From NCBI GenBank assembly GCA_022496805.1, contig CM040087.1:34868253-34932252 (forward strand): DNA of 64,000 nt, written 5' to 3'. Every line of letters begins with the position of its first letter. The stretch's first letter is position 1. The DNA comes from Pohlia nutans (lineage: Eukaryota; Streptophyta; Bryopsida; Bryales; Mniaceae). This document shows, piece by piece, positions 38,386-48,582 of this stretch. Both the position numbers and the translations under genes were made by a program. The notes below the pieces were generated by a model. The model saw only the letters and a program-made list of their open reading frames with translations, did not search any database and had not been told where the DNA came from.

Positions 38386-38763
38386 AGAGAAATTCGTAAA
38401 GTCCTGAAATCTCAGGCTTCCGGTACTGCGTCAGTAAAGATTCTGGCTCATGGGACATTAAAAGTAGGAGTGTCGGGCTCCAAAAATAAAAACCGGATGA
38501 ATTATATTTCCGGTAAGTAAAGTAGGGTCGCGCCACCGTGTATGCCGCCGGGGCCCGCCCATTCATGCACCACAAGGTTGACTAAATGGTGGCCGCCAAG
38601 GCTTGATCCTCGGACCTCGTGGACCCAAGAGCCTTATGAGCTACCAATGTTAGCCCAACACACCTCACATGAGCTTGTGAGAGAAACTTATCGGATATCT
38701 AAATTATACGGGATGCAGGATGCAATTGTGGACCACTGGGCCTGTTAGTTTGCGAATTTCTCT
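38386..38763. mobile_element. MITE with AGAGAAATTCG ends, TSD AAT
   Basis: Ends AGAGAAATTCGTAAA and the inverse TTTGCGAATTTCTCT, flanked by AAT (38383-38385 and 38764-38766). The other arm of the host element (minus strand, about 35532-35547) reads GACAATAACCCTCG without the insert. 378 bp; the centre is GC-richer and includes a GAGCCTTATGAGCTACC stretch reminiscent of tRNA-derived SINEs. Confidence 0.85.
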
Positions 38764-39099
38764 AATTACCCTCGTGTGTTAAAAGTGGAAAAAAGACGTT
38801 AAAGTAGAAAAAGAGCTGTAAAAGTGGGGTCTTGACTGTCTGACAATCAGGAGCTCGACTTGATGGCCGTTTTTCTATTCCGTATTTCTATTTATCCATC
38901 TAGTAGCAAAAAGTAGTGTATACAACAACATAATAAATAAAAGAAAAATAATTCCGTTTCAAACAGTTTGTCAGTGTGTGAGTTGCCGCCTGATAGGAAG
39001 TTAAAAAGACGGCATCTACGCGGTTGACGTGTACCTACGCCCAATCGTATATACTTTCGTCCACACCTCCCGTATATACGGATGGTAAGTTACGAATCG

Positions 39100-39854
39100 T
39101 GAGTTGGCACAAAGAACAGATACCCCCCTCACTTCGCCTTTGTCTCCCCCAAAAGCCCACGAACATCGCTCTAGGCCTTCATTTTCCCTTCTTCCTCTCC
39201 AGCCAGCATCTCAAACCGGTTGATTCGTAGCATCTTTTCAGTTTGGCAAGGTTTTCGTTGTTTAGGAACCCAGCAAGCAGCAGGTGGCGGATTTGTTTTT
39301 GTTGTGTTGTTTGAAGGAGTAAGAAAGCGAGGATGTGGTGTGGAGAGAAGGTGTTGCGGTGTGGAGGGAGTGAAGGAGGACGAGGGAAAACGATGATGCA
39401 AGAGGAGAAGGTGGATGGGGTGGAAGAAGGCTCCCGCCCAGGGAGATCTTACTGTGATCGTGTTGTTGTTGTTGTGATACCTTGCAAAGAGGGCGAGCGC
39501 CGGGACAAGATGTGCTTGTTTCTCTGACACTTAGGGCTTGGCCGCTGTCGCTGTGCTGCTTGGAGCATTTGCTTCTCTCTCACATCACAAGCAGGTACCT
39601 CTTTCCCCTTTTCCTTGTCTCTCTGTCTTTCATAATGGTGGCGTTCTCAACTAGAATCTTGAGTTTGCTATCATGGAGTCCTTTTTTTAGGCGCAGCCTC
39701 TCTGTTCTAATGAATTTCAGAGATCTGGTTTACGTTTTTATGAAAGCTCTCGGTTCGTTAGCTTGTCTCCAGAAAGGGTTTATCACACTAAACAATAGTG
39801 CCTTTTGAGCATATTAGTCCTACACCCCTCTCTCTCCCTATATCTTTTTTGCAG
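39100..39854 (+). promoter_or_regulatory. Promoter, leader exon and leader intron of the 40-kb gene
   Basis: After AT-rich repeats, 39115-39594 is GC-richer. A donor GCAG/GTACCT lies at 39594/39595 and a good acceptor CTTTTTTGCAG ends at 39854, defining a 260-bp leader intron. The transcription start is not fixed. 38882-39100 holds nothing recognised. Confidence 0.5.
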
Positions 39855-39904
39855 ACGCGGTTGTGCGCGTGCTCTAGTGACCACAAGTCAAAAGCTGAGT
39901 TCTA

Positions 39905-39979
39905 ATGGACACTTCTACAGCTGGAGCTCTCTTGTGTAACAAGTTTGCCACCATGTGCACATTTATGCACGTGTTCTAG
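39905..39979 (+). other. Possible upstream ORF, 24 codons
   Basis: The first ATG after the leader acceptor opens a 24-codon frame ending at TAG, 123 bp before the main frame. If the leader is as predicted, this uORF could reduce translation of the main ORF. It could equally be chance. Confidence 0.3.
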
Positions 39980-40102
39980 TGATAAATAAGAGAGAACAGA
40001 GTGGAGTGAATAAAAAATCTCTGTCAACTTACTAATGACGTAATGAAACGGGCTGAATTGGTGTTTGGAACTTCTAGCAAAAATGGAGTATTAGAGAAAT
40101 GA

Positions 40103-40804
40103 TTGTGGGAGATGTGTATGCAGGCTACATATTGTATGCAAAACATGACCACCACACCAAAGGCCAGTGCAAGGAATCTTTCGTCTCTGTTTAGCTGGAA
40201 CAAATCGCGGCAGGTGACGCCACTGAACTGCTTCCTGGAGATGGATGTCGTGTCACCAAGGAAACCCGAAATGGGGATGGTGGCGACGGAGCTCACGCAG
40301 TTCGATGAGGAGAATGCGCACCTCTCCTACACCAGTCTCCGGGACCTGCTGCCCGCGGCAAGCAGTCGGCCCGGCAGTCCCGTGAAGCCGAACAAGCGTC
40401 CATTGCCGGAAGAGAGCAGTGAGGACGAGGTGGCAATAATCTGGGGCGGCAGCGACCGCCCCCCCATCAAAAACCGACTGGTGGAGCAAGCGGCGCGAGC
40501 GTACCTGCTCCCCACGTCTCCACAGAAAACGCCCCCGGATCAGTTCTTCGCGCGCTACTGGGCCAAGCTCACGAGCAATCCCAGCCACGCGGACAATCTG
40601 AGGGCGACGCCGCAGCTCGCAGACAACCATGGCTGCATCCACGGCTGCACTCACGGCTGCCTCAGCTGCCTGCCTTCTCTCATCTGGGTGGACGTGATGC
40701 GCGTTGTGCACGGCCTGTTCGGCCAGCTCCGTCCGCAGTCGCTGCTGCGTGACCATGCGCGTGGATCCACGGTCATCCTCACCACTCCATCTCTCTCATT
40801 GTGA
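40103..40804 (+). CDS. Plant-specific protein of unknown function
   Basis: An uninterrupted 233-codon frame in a GC-richer stretch. The frame reads SLRDLLP (about aa 78), PSP-type proline/serine stretches, an acidic EESSEDE, then IKNRLVEQAARAYLLPTSP (about aa 120-138) and a C-terminal part with HGC-repeats (CIHGCTHGCLSC). The SLRDLLP and IKNRLVxQAAxAYLxP motifs resemble, from memory, a land-plant family of uncharacterised proteins (for example Arabidopsis proteins with VKQAAWAYLQP). No signal peptide or clear membrane span is seen. The true start may be one of several in-frame ATGs (40103, 40109, 40127, 40136, 40142). Function unknown. A 63-bp stretch downstream resembles an RLT intron. Confidence 0.65.
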   Translation: MWEMCMQATYCMQNMTTTPKASARNLSSLFSWNKSRQVTPLNCFLEMDVVSPRKPEMGMVATELTQFDEENAHLSYTSLRDLLPAASSRPGSPVKPNKRPLPEESSEDEVAIIWGGSDRPPIKNRLVEQAARAYLLPTSPQKTPPDQFFARYWAKLTSNPSHADNLRATPQLADNHGCIHGCTHGCLSCLPSLIWVDVMRVVHGLFGQLRPQSLLRDHARGSTVILTTPSLSL

Positions 40805-41611
40805 GTGTTCTCCAAGTTTGCCATCCAGTGATCATGATTCTCATGCGCAGTTCTTCTGTCATGACGACGCCATGTGAGCATCGCAGGCTTTTATGGAAGA
40901 ACACCATATCAATCACATCCTTCTGGCGTGTGAGCTATTTATCAGTTTCCAACCCGGTGATCATGAGCAGTTCTTCTGTCATGACCCTAAACCACATCTT
41001 TTGGATTGTGTTTGCAATCCAGCGATCTTGCTCATAGAATGAGCAGGATGACTGACTCGGAGCAGTGATCTGTTGATGGTGGGCCTCTGTAGGTGTGGGG
41101 TTTTTGACTGGTTTGTGTGAGGTTTGTACAGAGGAGGGTTTACATTACCAAGGGAAGAGAGAGAGCCATGAAGGGGAAAGATGTAGCTCTTTTTCGTGTG
41201 ACAGGTTTAATATGTTAGATTTTTGCAGCGTGTTGTTCTGAACCAGTTTTGTTTCAGCAGACGGCTCACCAGATGCATGTCCATAATAATTATTAATGGT
41301 TGACGTCCTAAGGGCTCTCCAGTTCCATCATGCTATTGAAAATTGTGTGTCTCAGTGGATTATACGTTCCAACCATTGACTTTCAGAATGGTAGGAAATT
41401 TCTGTACATGTTTCTGCAGTTACCGTGTATTGGTGGTAAAGCATTGCACTAAAATGAGTCTTTTTTAAAAGGTGCTGTTCTGTGAAACCTAAAGTCTGGG
41501 ATTAGTTTCAAAAAAGAAAAGAAAGTCTGGGATTAATTGTGAAGCACACCCAAGAGCTCTTTTATTTCACCTCTTTGGTTATCAACGTATATTCGTTAGT
41601 ACACAATAGCA

Positions 41612-41676
41612 AGAATTCTCTGCAGATAATGGAAAGTGATATTGGAGAGTGTGACAGTAATGAATTAGGTCTTTAA
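41612..41676 (+). repeat. Sequence shared with RLT intron 12
   Basis: AATTCTCTGCAGATAATGGA and the following GAGAGTGTGA match 12211-12270, inside the intron between the RLT exons ending 12034 and starting 12344. Similarity is high over about 60 bp and fades on both sides. Probably a fragment of an unrecognised dispersed repeat. Confidence 0.6.
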
Positions 41677-41760
41677 CCCTTTAGGGCAGGCTTCCATGTG
41701 AGCATCGGGCCCATGGATACAGATAAAGGACAAAAAAATGAGGTCCCAACTTCCACCCAT
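41677..41760. mobile_element. Isolated left end of a TTAA-type element
   Basis: CCCTTTAGGGCAGGC follows TTAA (41673-41676) but I find no matching right end before the next element at 42090. Likely truncated. The end coordinate is arbitrary. Confidence 0.4.
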
Positions 41761-42089
41761 GTTTGGAGAATGGTGAAAACGAACTTGCAAGGCACCCACA
41801 GCACCATGCTATTGGTGGGCTACATGATTGGTTGCTTTGTGGAGGGTTTCTAGTTTTAACTACTCAACTGTTTAGCGGAGGTGTGCATGGAAGTGGTTTG
41901 TGTTTTTTTCAATCGGTAGAGAGCTGATTATGAGGATTGGCCTGACTTTGAATGAAAGGAGATCCTTTTAGCCCTTGTGACCACATTGTGGTCATTGATG
42001 TGTCGAAGCCGCAGATAATGGAATATCCGTGAACAATTGAATATTGAATTGTGAGGTTTAGAGTTGGAAAAAATAAAATTTCAATTTAA

Positions 42090-42629
42090 CCCCTAAACGT
42101 CCCAGCGTCCAGTTTCTGGACGTTTGTTGGTCAAACCCAATTTTGATCTTGAAGATGACTTTTGTTGCTAATACACCCAACTAAGAAAATGAAGTTTATT
42201 AAGTCTAGTTTGTACTCCACTTTTCAAATTTTAAAAATTCCAATTATTGAGTATTTTATTGCTTGTGCAAGCTTTGTAGCTCAAGGTTTGAATTACACTA
42301 CATAGGATGTTCACCTTTCGAATTTCAAAATTTAAATAAAAAATTTCTATGGAAAACATATCATGTGATTCTCCATTGTAATTTGTACCCGCTCCCAAAA
42401 AAATATTAATTTTTTAAAGCTTTTTTGTAATAAAAAATATTTTTTTGAAGTACTTGACTTAAAAATTTGTTAAAAAGGCCGTATTAAATCAAAAAAATCT
42501 GAAAATTTCAAGACTGATAGGAAACATTCAATTCCATGCATGAAAAATATTACAAAATATATTTTGATAAATCTTGAAGGCTAAATTGTGTAGTTTGACT
42601 TTCCTACAAAGGAGTGGTACGTTTAAGGG
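42090..42629. mobile_element. TTAA-type MITE, AACGTCC subgroup, 540 bp
   Basis: Ends CCCCTAAACGTCCCAGCG and the inverse of CCCTTAAACGTACCACTC, flanked by TTAA (42086-42089 and 42630-42633). A small hairpin CGTCCAGTTTCTGGACG follows the left end, also seen in the element at 43175. Non-coding. Confidence 0.85.
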
Positions 42630-42681
42630 TTAAAGTTGTGCAACCATCAAAATACCTAAGAACGAAACGAAAATATTTGAA

Positions 42682-42687
<6 letters not shown>

Positions 42688-42765
<78 letters not shown>
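42688..42765. repeat. (TA)n microsatellite, about 39 units
   Basis: Long uninterrupted TA tract just before a fragment of the GGAATTTAGGACCCC MITE (42770-42985). Confidence 0.95.
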
Positions 42766-42768
<3 letters not shown>

Positions 42769-43114
42769 CACACATTTTTCGTACGAATTCCGCACCAATT
42801 TTGCACTGAATCCGCACGGCTTCTACATTCATTCTTTTTGTTATTTAACAAAGTGCAGAATCCGCGTGGAATTAGCGCAAAATCCGTGTAGAATCCGTGT
42901 GAAAAATGTACGATTCCATCAAATGTTGGATGTCGCACGAAAATCATTTAAAATTCGTGGGGTCCTATATTCCTGATGATAAGAAATGCGTAGGAGAGTC
43001 TCGCCTTAGAAGTTCACACTCCGATATCCATGATAGCAATGTGGAACATGTTGAGATTATTTCCATATTGCATTTGTCATGCGAGGAGTAGGATGCACAA
43101 TTATGAGACTTATA

Positions 43115-43912
43115 CTCCCTCCGTCCCAAAGTTATTGTCATGTTTGAAAGTCATGTTTGAAAGTGTTTTTTTAACCCTTTAGCGCGCCAGCGTCCAGATT
43201 CTGGACGCTGGATGAATTTCAGCAGCTCGTTTTCTGTAGGTACCGGATGTTTTTCATCCACTTTTTAATTTTTTTTTCATTCTTGTGCTAGGTGAGTACC
43301 ATTTGTACGGTATGGATCTTCCAAATAAGGTAACATGAATATTTGAATATTTACAAAAGTGATTAATGTCAAGTTTCAATCTTAGTTCAAAAAGAAAGAC
43401 CTTAAATATGATTTTCCATAGTAAGTAGAATCAAATAATGGAAACCATACCATCTCGTAGTGCATGTCATTCTAATTTCATTACAATATTTTTAAATTTT
43501 TTTGTGTTAATTTTGGATTTTTAATTGAATTTCAAGAGAAAACCTTGCAAAATTACTTTAAAAATATTAATAATAAATATGATGAATCCAACCATACGGA
43601 TGTTATCTACACATTGACACTTACAACTTTGTTTTGTACATCAACTCCATTTCCGTTTTTCATCAACCATTTTATAACAAATCTTTGAAAACAGTGTTGA
43701 ATCGGGACGTTAAAGGGTTAAGTAGGTCAAAAAAGTACTTCCTTGTGGCTAATTTTATTTAGGTTGCAATGAACACATGCAATGTTCTTCAATCATTCTA
43801 GTGACATAATTTGGAACCTTTTTAAATCATGTTTCTTACAATATGATCAATGAAATTGGCTAAAAGAAATACCAAGCAAACAAGTTGGACACTAACTTTG
43901 GGACGGAAGGAG
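43115..43912. mobile_element. Stowaway-type MITE interrupted by a TTAA element
   Basis: Ends CTCCCTCCGTCCCAAAGTTA and the inverse TTTGGGACGGAAGGAG, flanked by TA. It is the same element as 53619-53869 (reverse orientation) but is split at TTAA by the 543-bp insert at 43175-43717. Confidence 0.95.
43175..43717. mobile_element. TTAA-type MITE (543 bp) with a direct empty-site control
   Basis: Ends CCCTTTAGCGCGCCAGCG and the inverse of CCCTTTAACGTCCCGATT, flanked by TTAA (43171-43174, 43718-43721). The host reads GTGTTTTT-TTAA-[insert]-TTAA-GTAGGTC; the uninterrupted Stowaway at 53619-53869, read on the minus strand, has GTGCTTTT-TTAA-GTAGGTC with one TTAA (53810-53813). Confidence 0.95.
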
Positions 43913-44012
43913 TACTAAACTTCTCATTTTGCTTTGCCTTTACAACCGAATGACATTTACTTAAAATTGATGAAATTATTTTATCACTAAGTTTGCTTTA
44001 GTGTCTGAGCAT

Positions 44013-44270
44013 TGTAGTACCATAGTAGGGTTGCCGAAAAATAATTCAAAAAGAAAAAAACGTAAAAGTCTAGAAATTTTTATTAAATATTTTAAAGCTG
44101 TATTTTTCTATTTATATGTTATATTGGGCTATTTTGAACCATTTTTAATCACTTTTTTGCTCAAAATAAATAAATCTAGAAATCCATATTTATTGGAGCA
44201 AACCTTATTTTCTAGAAAATATTAAATATTTGTTCATGGAGCACCTTGCGATCGTGCTATGGTATTACGG
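44013..44270. mobile_element. MITE, GTAGTACCATAG family
   Basis: Ends GTAGTACCATAGTAGGGTTG and the inverse of CGATCGTGCTATGGTATTAC. The interior matches 3200-3471 (GCCRAAAAATAATTCAAAAA near the start; AATATTTGTTC near the end). Confidence 0.7.
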
Positions 44271-44635
44271 CTTATACCCCAAAGCCAACCTTTGGAGACT
44301 AGATACGAGAATAGATTTTGCACTAAAGTAGTATCCCCATTTCTATAATTTTGAGTTGTAGAGAGTTTACTATTATTAAATGAACAAAAAATTTGTTGGT
44401 CTTTTCATTATTTTCAAAATGATTTCAACGCACTTATTTTTTTATTATTATCATATGAATAAGTTATGGATTATTGAAAAAGTTTCTTACATATATTCTA
44501 AAAGCGCGTGTAAATTTTGACTTTTCATATGTACATTTACTCAACTTCAGATTTACTTTTTCCAATTTCGTATCTATTTTCTCAAGCCATGCATTTTAGG
44601 ACTACGGTATGCTTTTGAGGAAACAATTACCTTAA

Positions 44636-45173
44636 CCCCTAAAGGACTAACTAGGACATTTCAATGTTCGGGTAGGTTCCCATAGTGTCAAATTTTTATT
44701 TTTATTTTTGAAATAAATCATGTGAATTTGGTATGTCAATACAAAAATGGGAATCTAATTTTTTTTGATTCCGACCTTTTAAGTGGAAGTTATGGAACAA
44801 AAGGGGTTTTTTTTGGGGAGAATAGGCAATGCGGGCAGGGCTTAAAATAAACCTCAAAAATGATTATTTTTCAACTTTAACCGTAGGATCTTGTTAAAGA
44901 TTAGCAAGAGAGTGCATGGTAAAATTTTCATAGAATTTGACCGTACAGATTGCAAGATTATAGCGTTTGAAGTGAAAAAGATGAAATTGCAGTCTTTTGG
45001 ATATTTTTTGACCGTCTTTGAAGACATGGGAAAAATTGTTAAATTGGTTAAAAAAATTCTTAAATTCTACTTGAATGTTTGATTTGGTATTTTCTATCAA
45101 GAGGAAAAAAAATATTCATAAGAAAATGAATAGAAAGAGGTGAAAATGATGCTCAAAAACAGTCCTTTAGGGG
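44636..45173. mobile_element. TTAA-type MITE, 538 bp
   Basis: Left end CCCCTAAAGGACTAACTAGG after TTAA (44632-44635); right end CAGTCCTTTAGGGG before TTAG (45174-45177, one change). Close relative of 19653-20202, to which it gives the complete left end. Confidence 0.8.
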
Positions 45174-45317
45174 TTAGGCATTATCAACTATGTATCTGTA
45201 TTTGAAAATGACGGACCCATCCCAAATATAATTTTTATTTTACAAATAGATGTAAAAATATAAATCCCCTTTTGTATCAATTTTGGAAAATAACGTTTCT
45301 CTATAATATTGGTTTCT

Positions 45318-45650
45318 TGATTGCACTCCAAAAGGCATCGACCCAACTTTATTGCACTCCAAAAGGTGGCTACAGGGAAATGAAATGATTGCACTCTAAA
45401 AAGCAACGATCAGGGAATGAAATGATTGCATTCCAATAGACACATCGATCGGGGAATGAAAAAAAAGAAGTGGTTTGATCGAGGAATGAAAAGAAAGAAG
45501 TGGTTCAGTGCAACGACCAGGGAATGAAATGATTGCACTCCAATAGAGACATCGATCGGGGAATGAAAAGAAACCACCAGGGAATGAAATGATTGCACTC
45601 CAAATGACACATCGATCGGGGAATGAAAAGAAAGATGTGGTTGGGGCCGG
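45318..45650 (+). repeat. Complex minisatellite
   Basis: Variant units of 37-80 bp are built from three blocks: GATTGCACTCCAA, CACATCGATCGGGGAATGAA and AGGGAATGAAATGATTGC, repeated at least five times with shuffling. No terminal repeats or coding frame are evident. Confidence 0.85.
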
Positions 45651-46780
45651 GATACATCTTTGCCTTGCTTTATAAATATTCCAAATGGTATATTGAAGAA
45701 CCTTTGAAATGACTTTTCAAATAAAATTTAAACCATTCTCTTAACCCAAATGACACCTGCAAACATTTTGTCATCAATGTTTGGCTTTATTTCCCTTTCA
45801 TTTTTTTGGTCAATTCCGTTTTGAACTCATATTGAAATATAAATAGACCAGAAACTAGTCTATGATAAGTTGGGAGAATTTAAAGCAAGGCACTTGTTAA
45901 ATTAAGAAAGATAATGTGCACGGAAGATAAAACAAAGTTTATTATGTGACTTGCCACCCAACCATAGAAGTGAGATATTGTCCAATAGACAATAATATCT
46001 CCTTCACCCTTCAAGCTACACTTATAGTTATAGTACTGTCTGTCTACATACCTAAATATGTCCAGACTAACTAGACTATCACTTGGAGTTATAGACTCTT
46101 GGTCTATCAGTTCCCTCATAAGTAACTTAAGTACCATATGAGTAATTTAGGCAGAGACCCTTGCTCTATCAGTTCCCTCATGAGTAACTTAATTCCAATA
46201 GCACTATCATTATTTTCCACACCTCGCTATGACTCCCACACCTTTCACCAAAGCTCCAAGTCCATGGCCCACAAGGTGACACGACACTATTCAACCCGAG
46301 TATAGTTCAATAGAGGTTAGAAGTAAAGCAAAAAAGGTAGGTTAAATGCGCTTTTTTTTTTATCAATTAACTCAATTGTCTCTCATAAGTAATTGTGCAC
46401 CTCAAAAATCGCCATAATTAATTGAAAGTTTAGAATCTTTCAACAAAATTTGCATATGTTGTAGTACATATAGGATAATGTGTATACACTTAGTTTTAAT
46501 TCTTTCCAAATGCATTAGGATATATTATTTATTGATAAAAAAATTTAATTCCTAAAAAACATTGTTGAAGAGGGTGACTGTTGAAAAGGGTGGACTTCAC
46601 TAACTGCCAAAGAACCTTATAGAAAGAGTGTGAGCATACAATTCATTAAACTGCATGGTTGATTGCATTGCATCATACTGTTATGCCAATTATTAGTGTT
46701 ATTGCAATGTAATGTACATAATTATTAATTTAGTACTATCTCATGCCAAAACCGTGGTGCAACTCAGTATTAAGTACACT

Positions 46781-47169
46781 CTAGTAGAAATCTTGTCCAA
46801 TTTGACGTACTTTTAACAACTAAATGTCATTGTGACTTGTCTTTAGTTACTCAAAATTGATATTGAGTCACTAAAGACATGTCACAACGGACATTTAGTC
46901 ATTAACCCCTAAAGGACCAAGAACCCCAAATTGGGCCTTGTGTTTTTTTTAGCAATTTTGACTAAGTCCTATGTGAATTTCATTCTATTCATTTTGTAAT
47001 TTGTTTTGACCAACATATGCAATGTTCTACATTGATATTGGTAGTAAAAATTTGGTCCCATCTGAATTTTTTCTGTCACTATAATCAATTGAATCGATCA
47101 TTTTAAAACGATGAATCCTTGGTCCTTTTGGGGTTAAAGGTAGGTCACATTGGATAAGATTTCTACTAG
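46781..47169. mobile_element. MITE, CTAGTAGAAATCTTGTCC family, interrupted
   Basis: Ends CTAGTAGAAATCTTGTCCAA and the inverse of CTAGTAGAAATCTTATCCAA. Without the TTAA insert at 46916-47133 it would be about 167 bp. A shorter relative is at 54072-54199. Confidence 0.75.
46916..47133. mobile_element. TTAA-type MITE, 218 bp, with empty-site control
   Basis: Ends CCCCTAAAGGACCAAGAA and the inverse of CCCCAAAAGGACCAAGG, flanked by TTAA (46912-46915, 47134-47137). Host: TTTAGTCA-TTAA-[insert]-TTAA-AGGTAGGTCACATT. The relative at 54072-54199 reads TTTAGTCG-TTAA-AGATAGGTCACATT with one TTAA (54162-54165). Confidence 0.9.
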
Positions 47170-47283
47170 TCTCTAGTTGACTGAAGTAGATACTTGTTGA
47201 ATTCTCAACAAGGTGGATTTGCCTTCTATTCTTTTGTGACTTATAGTTTTAATGGGTGATGGCCTGATATAGGTACCCCCTTC

Positions 47284-47470
47284 AAAAATAATGTGATTTT
47301 CGAGAAATATCTTTTTGGTAAGAAGAAAAACTTTGAAAATTTACAAAAATTAGAGGGTGTTATAGACACCATGATTGCAACTATATACATGGCGTTAAAG
47401 AAATTTTTTCTAGCACACACGAAATGAGTTAAACACAAGTCACATTATGAGAAAGGCATAAAAGTGGTAC
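47284..47470. repeat. Degraded dispersed repeat, copy B
   Basis: Direct-orientation relative of 838-1020. 47471-47940 contains no recognisable gene; a 65-codon ORF there includes a short duplicated TACATGCGAGTCTTTTCT. Confidence 0.6.
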
Positions 47471-47947
47471 CCATATGAAATCATTCCCCTACTACATTTG
47501 ACAGAGGACTTTGTGAATCTTTTTCTCGCCATGCAACATCCTGTTCGTTCTGTATGTGGTGAGATCAAATTGTGCATTTGTAGTTCTACTGTGCAGATTT
47601 AGGAGATCAAATGCAGAAACAAACTGGAAGAAGTAATCAAGACACTCCAGTTGAGGAATTGGCAAGAGACTGCACGAACCTCACCCAACAAACGCTAGCT
47701 CTGAATTCTTTCGGCAACCGCTACATACATGCGAGTCTTTTCTTTAGAAACTTACATGCGAGTCTTTTCTGTGAATCTAACCTATTCAAAACTGCTAAAA
47801 ACAAATGAGGTGCAATTGGGACTTCTTAGTTCTTTAGGGATCTTAAGGTAAGCCACAATTTGAAAGTCATCCTATTTGCGTCATGACAATTTGAAAGCCA
47901 CCCTATTTGTGTCACTATGTATCAATAGTGTACATCAAAAAAATCAA

Positions 47948-48162
47948 CCCTCAAAGACCCTGATGGGGATAGTAGATACATTGGCGAATATTTAACATTT
48001 GTTGTAATTAGAAAGTTCCAAATTGAGACCCCAATTGCTCATTAAAATCATGTCAACTTGAATTTTAACTTTACTTCTAATCTTAAACCCATGGGAGGTG
48101 TGGAACTATGCCAAATACAATGTATAATACTGGTCGGATAGGGCTCTCTGGACCTTTAAGGG
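47948..48162. mobile_element. TTAA-type MITE, 215 bp, left flank mutated
   Basis: Left end CCCTCAAAGACCCTGATG follows TCAA (47944-47947); right end GGACCTTTAAGGG precedes TTAA (48163-48166). Interior homologous to 30087-30308 in the same orientation. 48167-48570 holds nothing recognised. Confidence 0.75.
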
Positions 48163-48582
48163 TTAACTACAAGACACTGATACATAGTGACTGCAAATCA
48201 TCATAGGGTGGTTTACCTCAAGTGAACTCAACATCAACCCTATACTCTCATGTTCTAATAGTGGAAATTTTATGCAAGAATCTAGATGGGACAATTTCAA
48301 CCTGACAGTGCACGCACGATTACCGCAGTGAAACTCAATATGAGACTATGGCATTGAATATACAGTATCTATAGAACCCCCATTACAGGAGGAAACCTGC
48401 TCAAGATCGAAAAAAAAAAAAAAGAACTAAGGAAAAAAAAAACAGGTGATACCTTACATACCTAGTGTTTCTACCAATGAATAACCAACACGGTCAATCA
48501 TTCATTCTGATCTATACCAGCAGTACAGGGGAGAGGCAACTTTAGCAACCCAACCTGAACATTGAGGAAAAAGAAAACCAGA

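Larger units (their letters stand above)
35405..38881. mobile_element. Large long-inverted-repeat element, MULE-like, with nested MITEs
   Basis: The left arm (35405 to about 35620) is repeated in inverse at 38300-38385 plus 38767-38881: GGAATAGCAAAACAGCCATC pairs with GGAATAGAAAAACGGCCATC, and CATCAAGTCGAGCTCCTGA is exact in both. Just outside lie TTTCTATAT and TTTCTATTT, 8 of 9 matching, which would fit the 9-bp duplication of Mutator-like elements, though three extra bases precede the right copy. The interior repeats a unit of about 65 bp containing CAATACCCCTCAYGGC. No transposase is present. Three MITEs (36259, 37519, 38386) have inserted. Superfamily is an inference. Confidence 0.6.

Noticed and set aside
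38530..38660. Possible tRNA-derived SINE (minus strand, GGTAGCTCATAAGGCTC and GAGGTCCGAGGATCAAGCC)
   Set aside because: The A- and B-box matches are poor and there is no clear 3' tail; it lies inside a MITE with well-defined ends. Left as a remark there.
42614..42976. 120-codon ORF with a long Ile-Tyr repeat
   Set aside because: It is a translation of the (TA)n microsatellite and flanking MITE ends.
45318..45650. CRISPR-like array
   Set aside because: Repeat and spacer lengths vary, the spacers are repeated themselves, and the DNA is eukaryotic.
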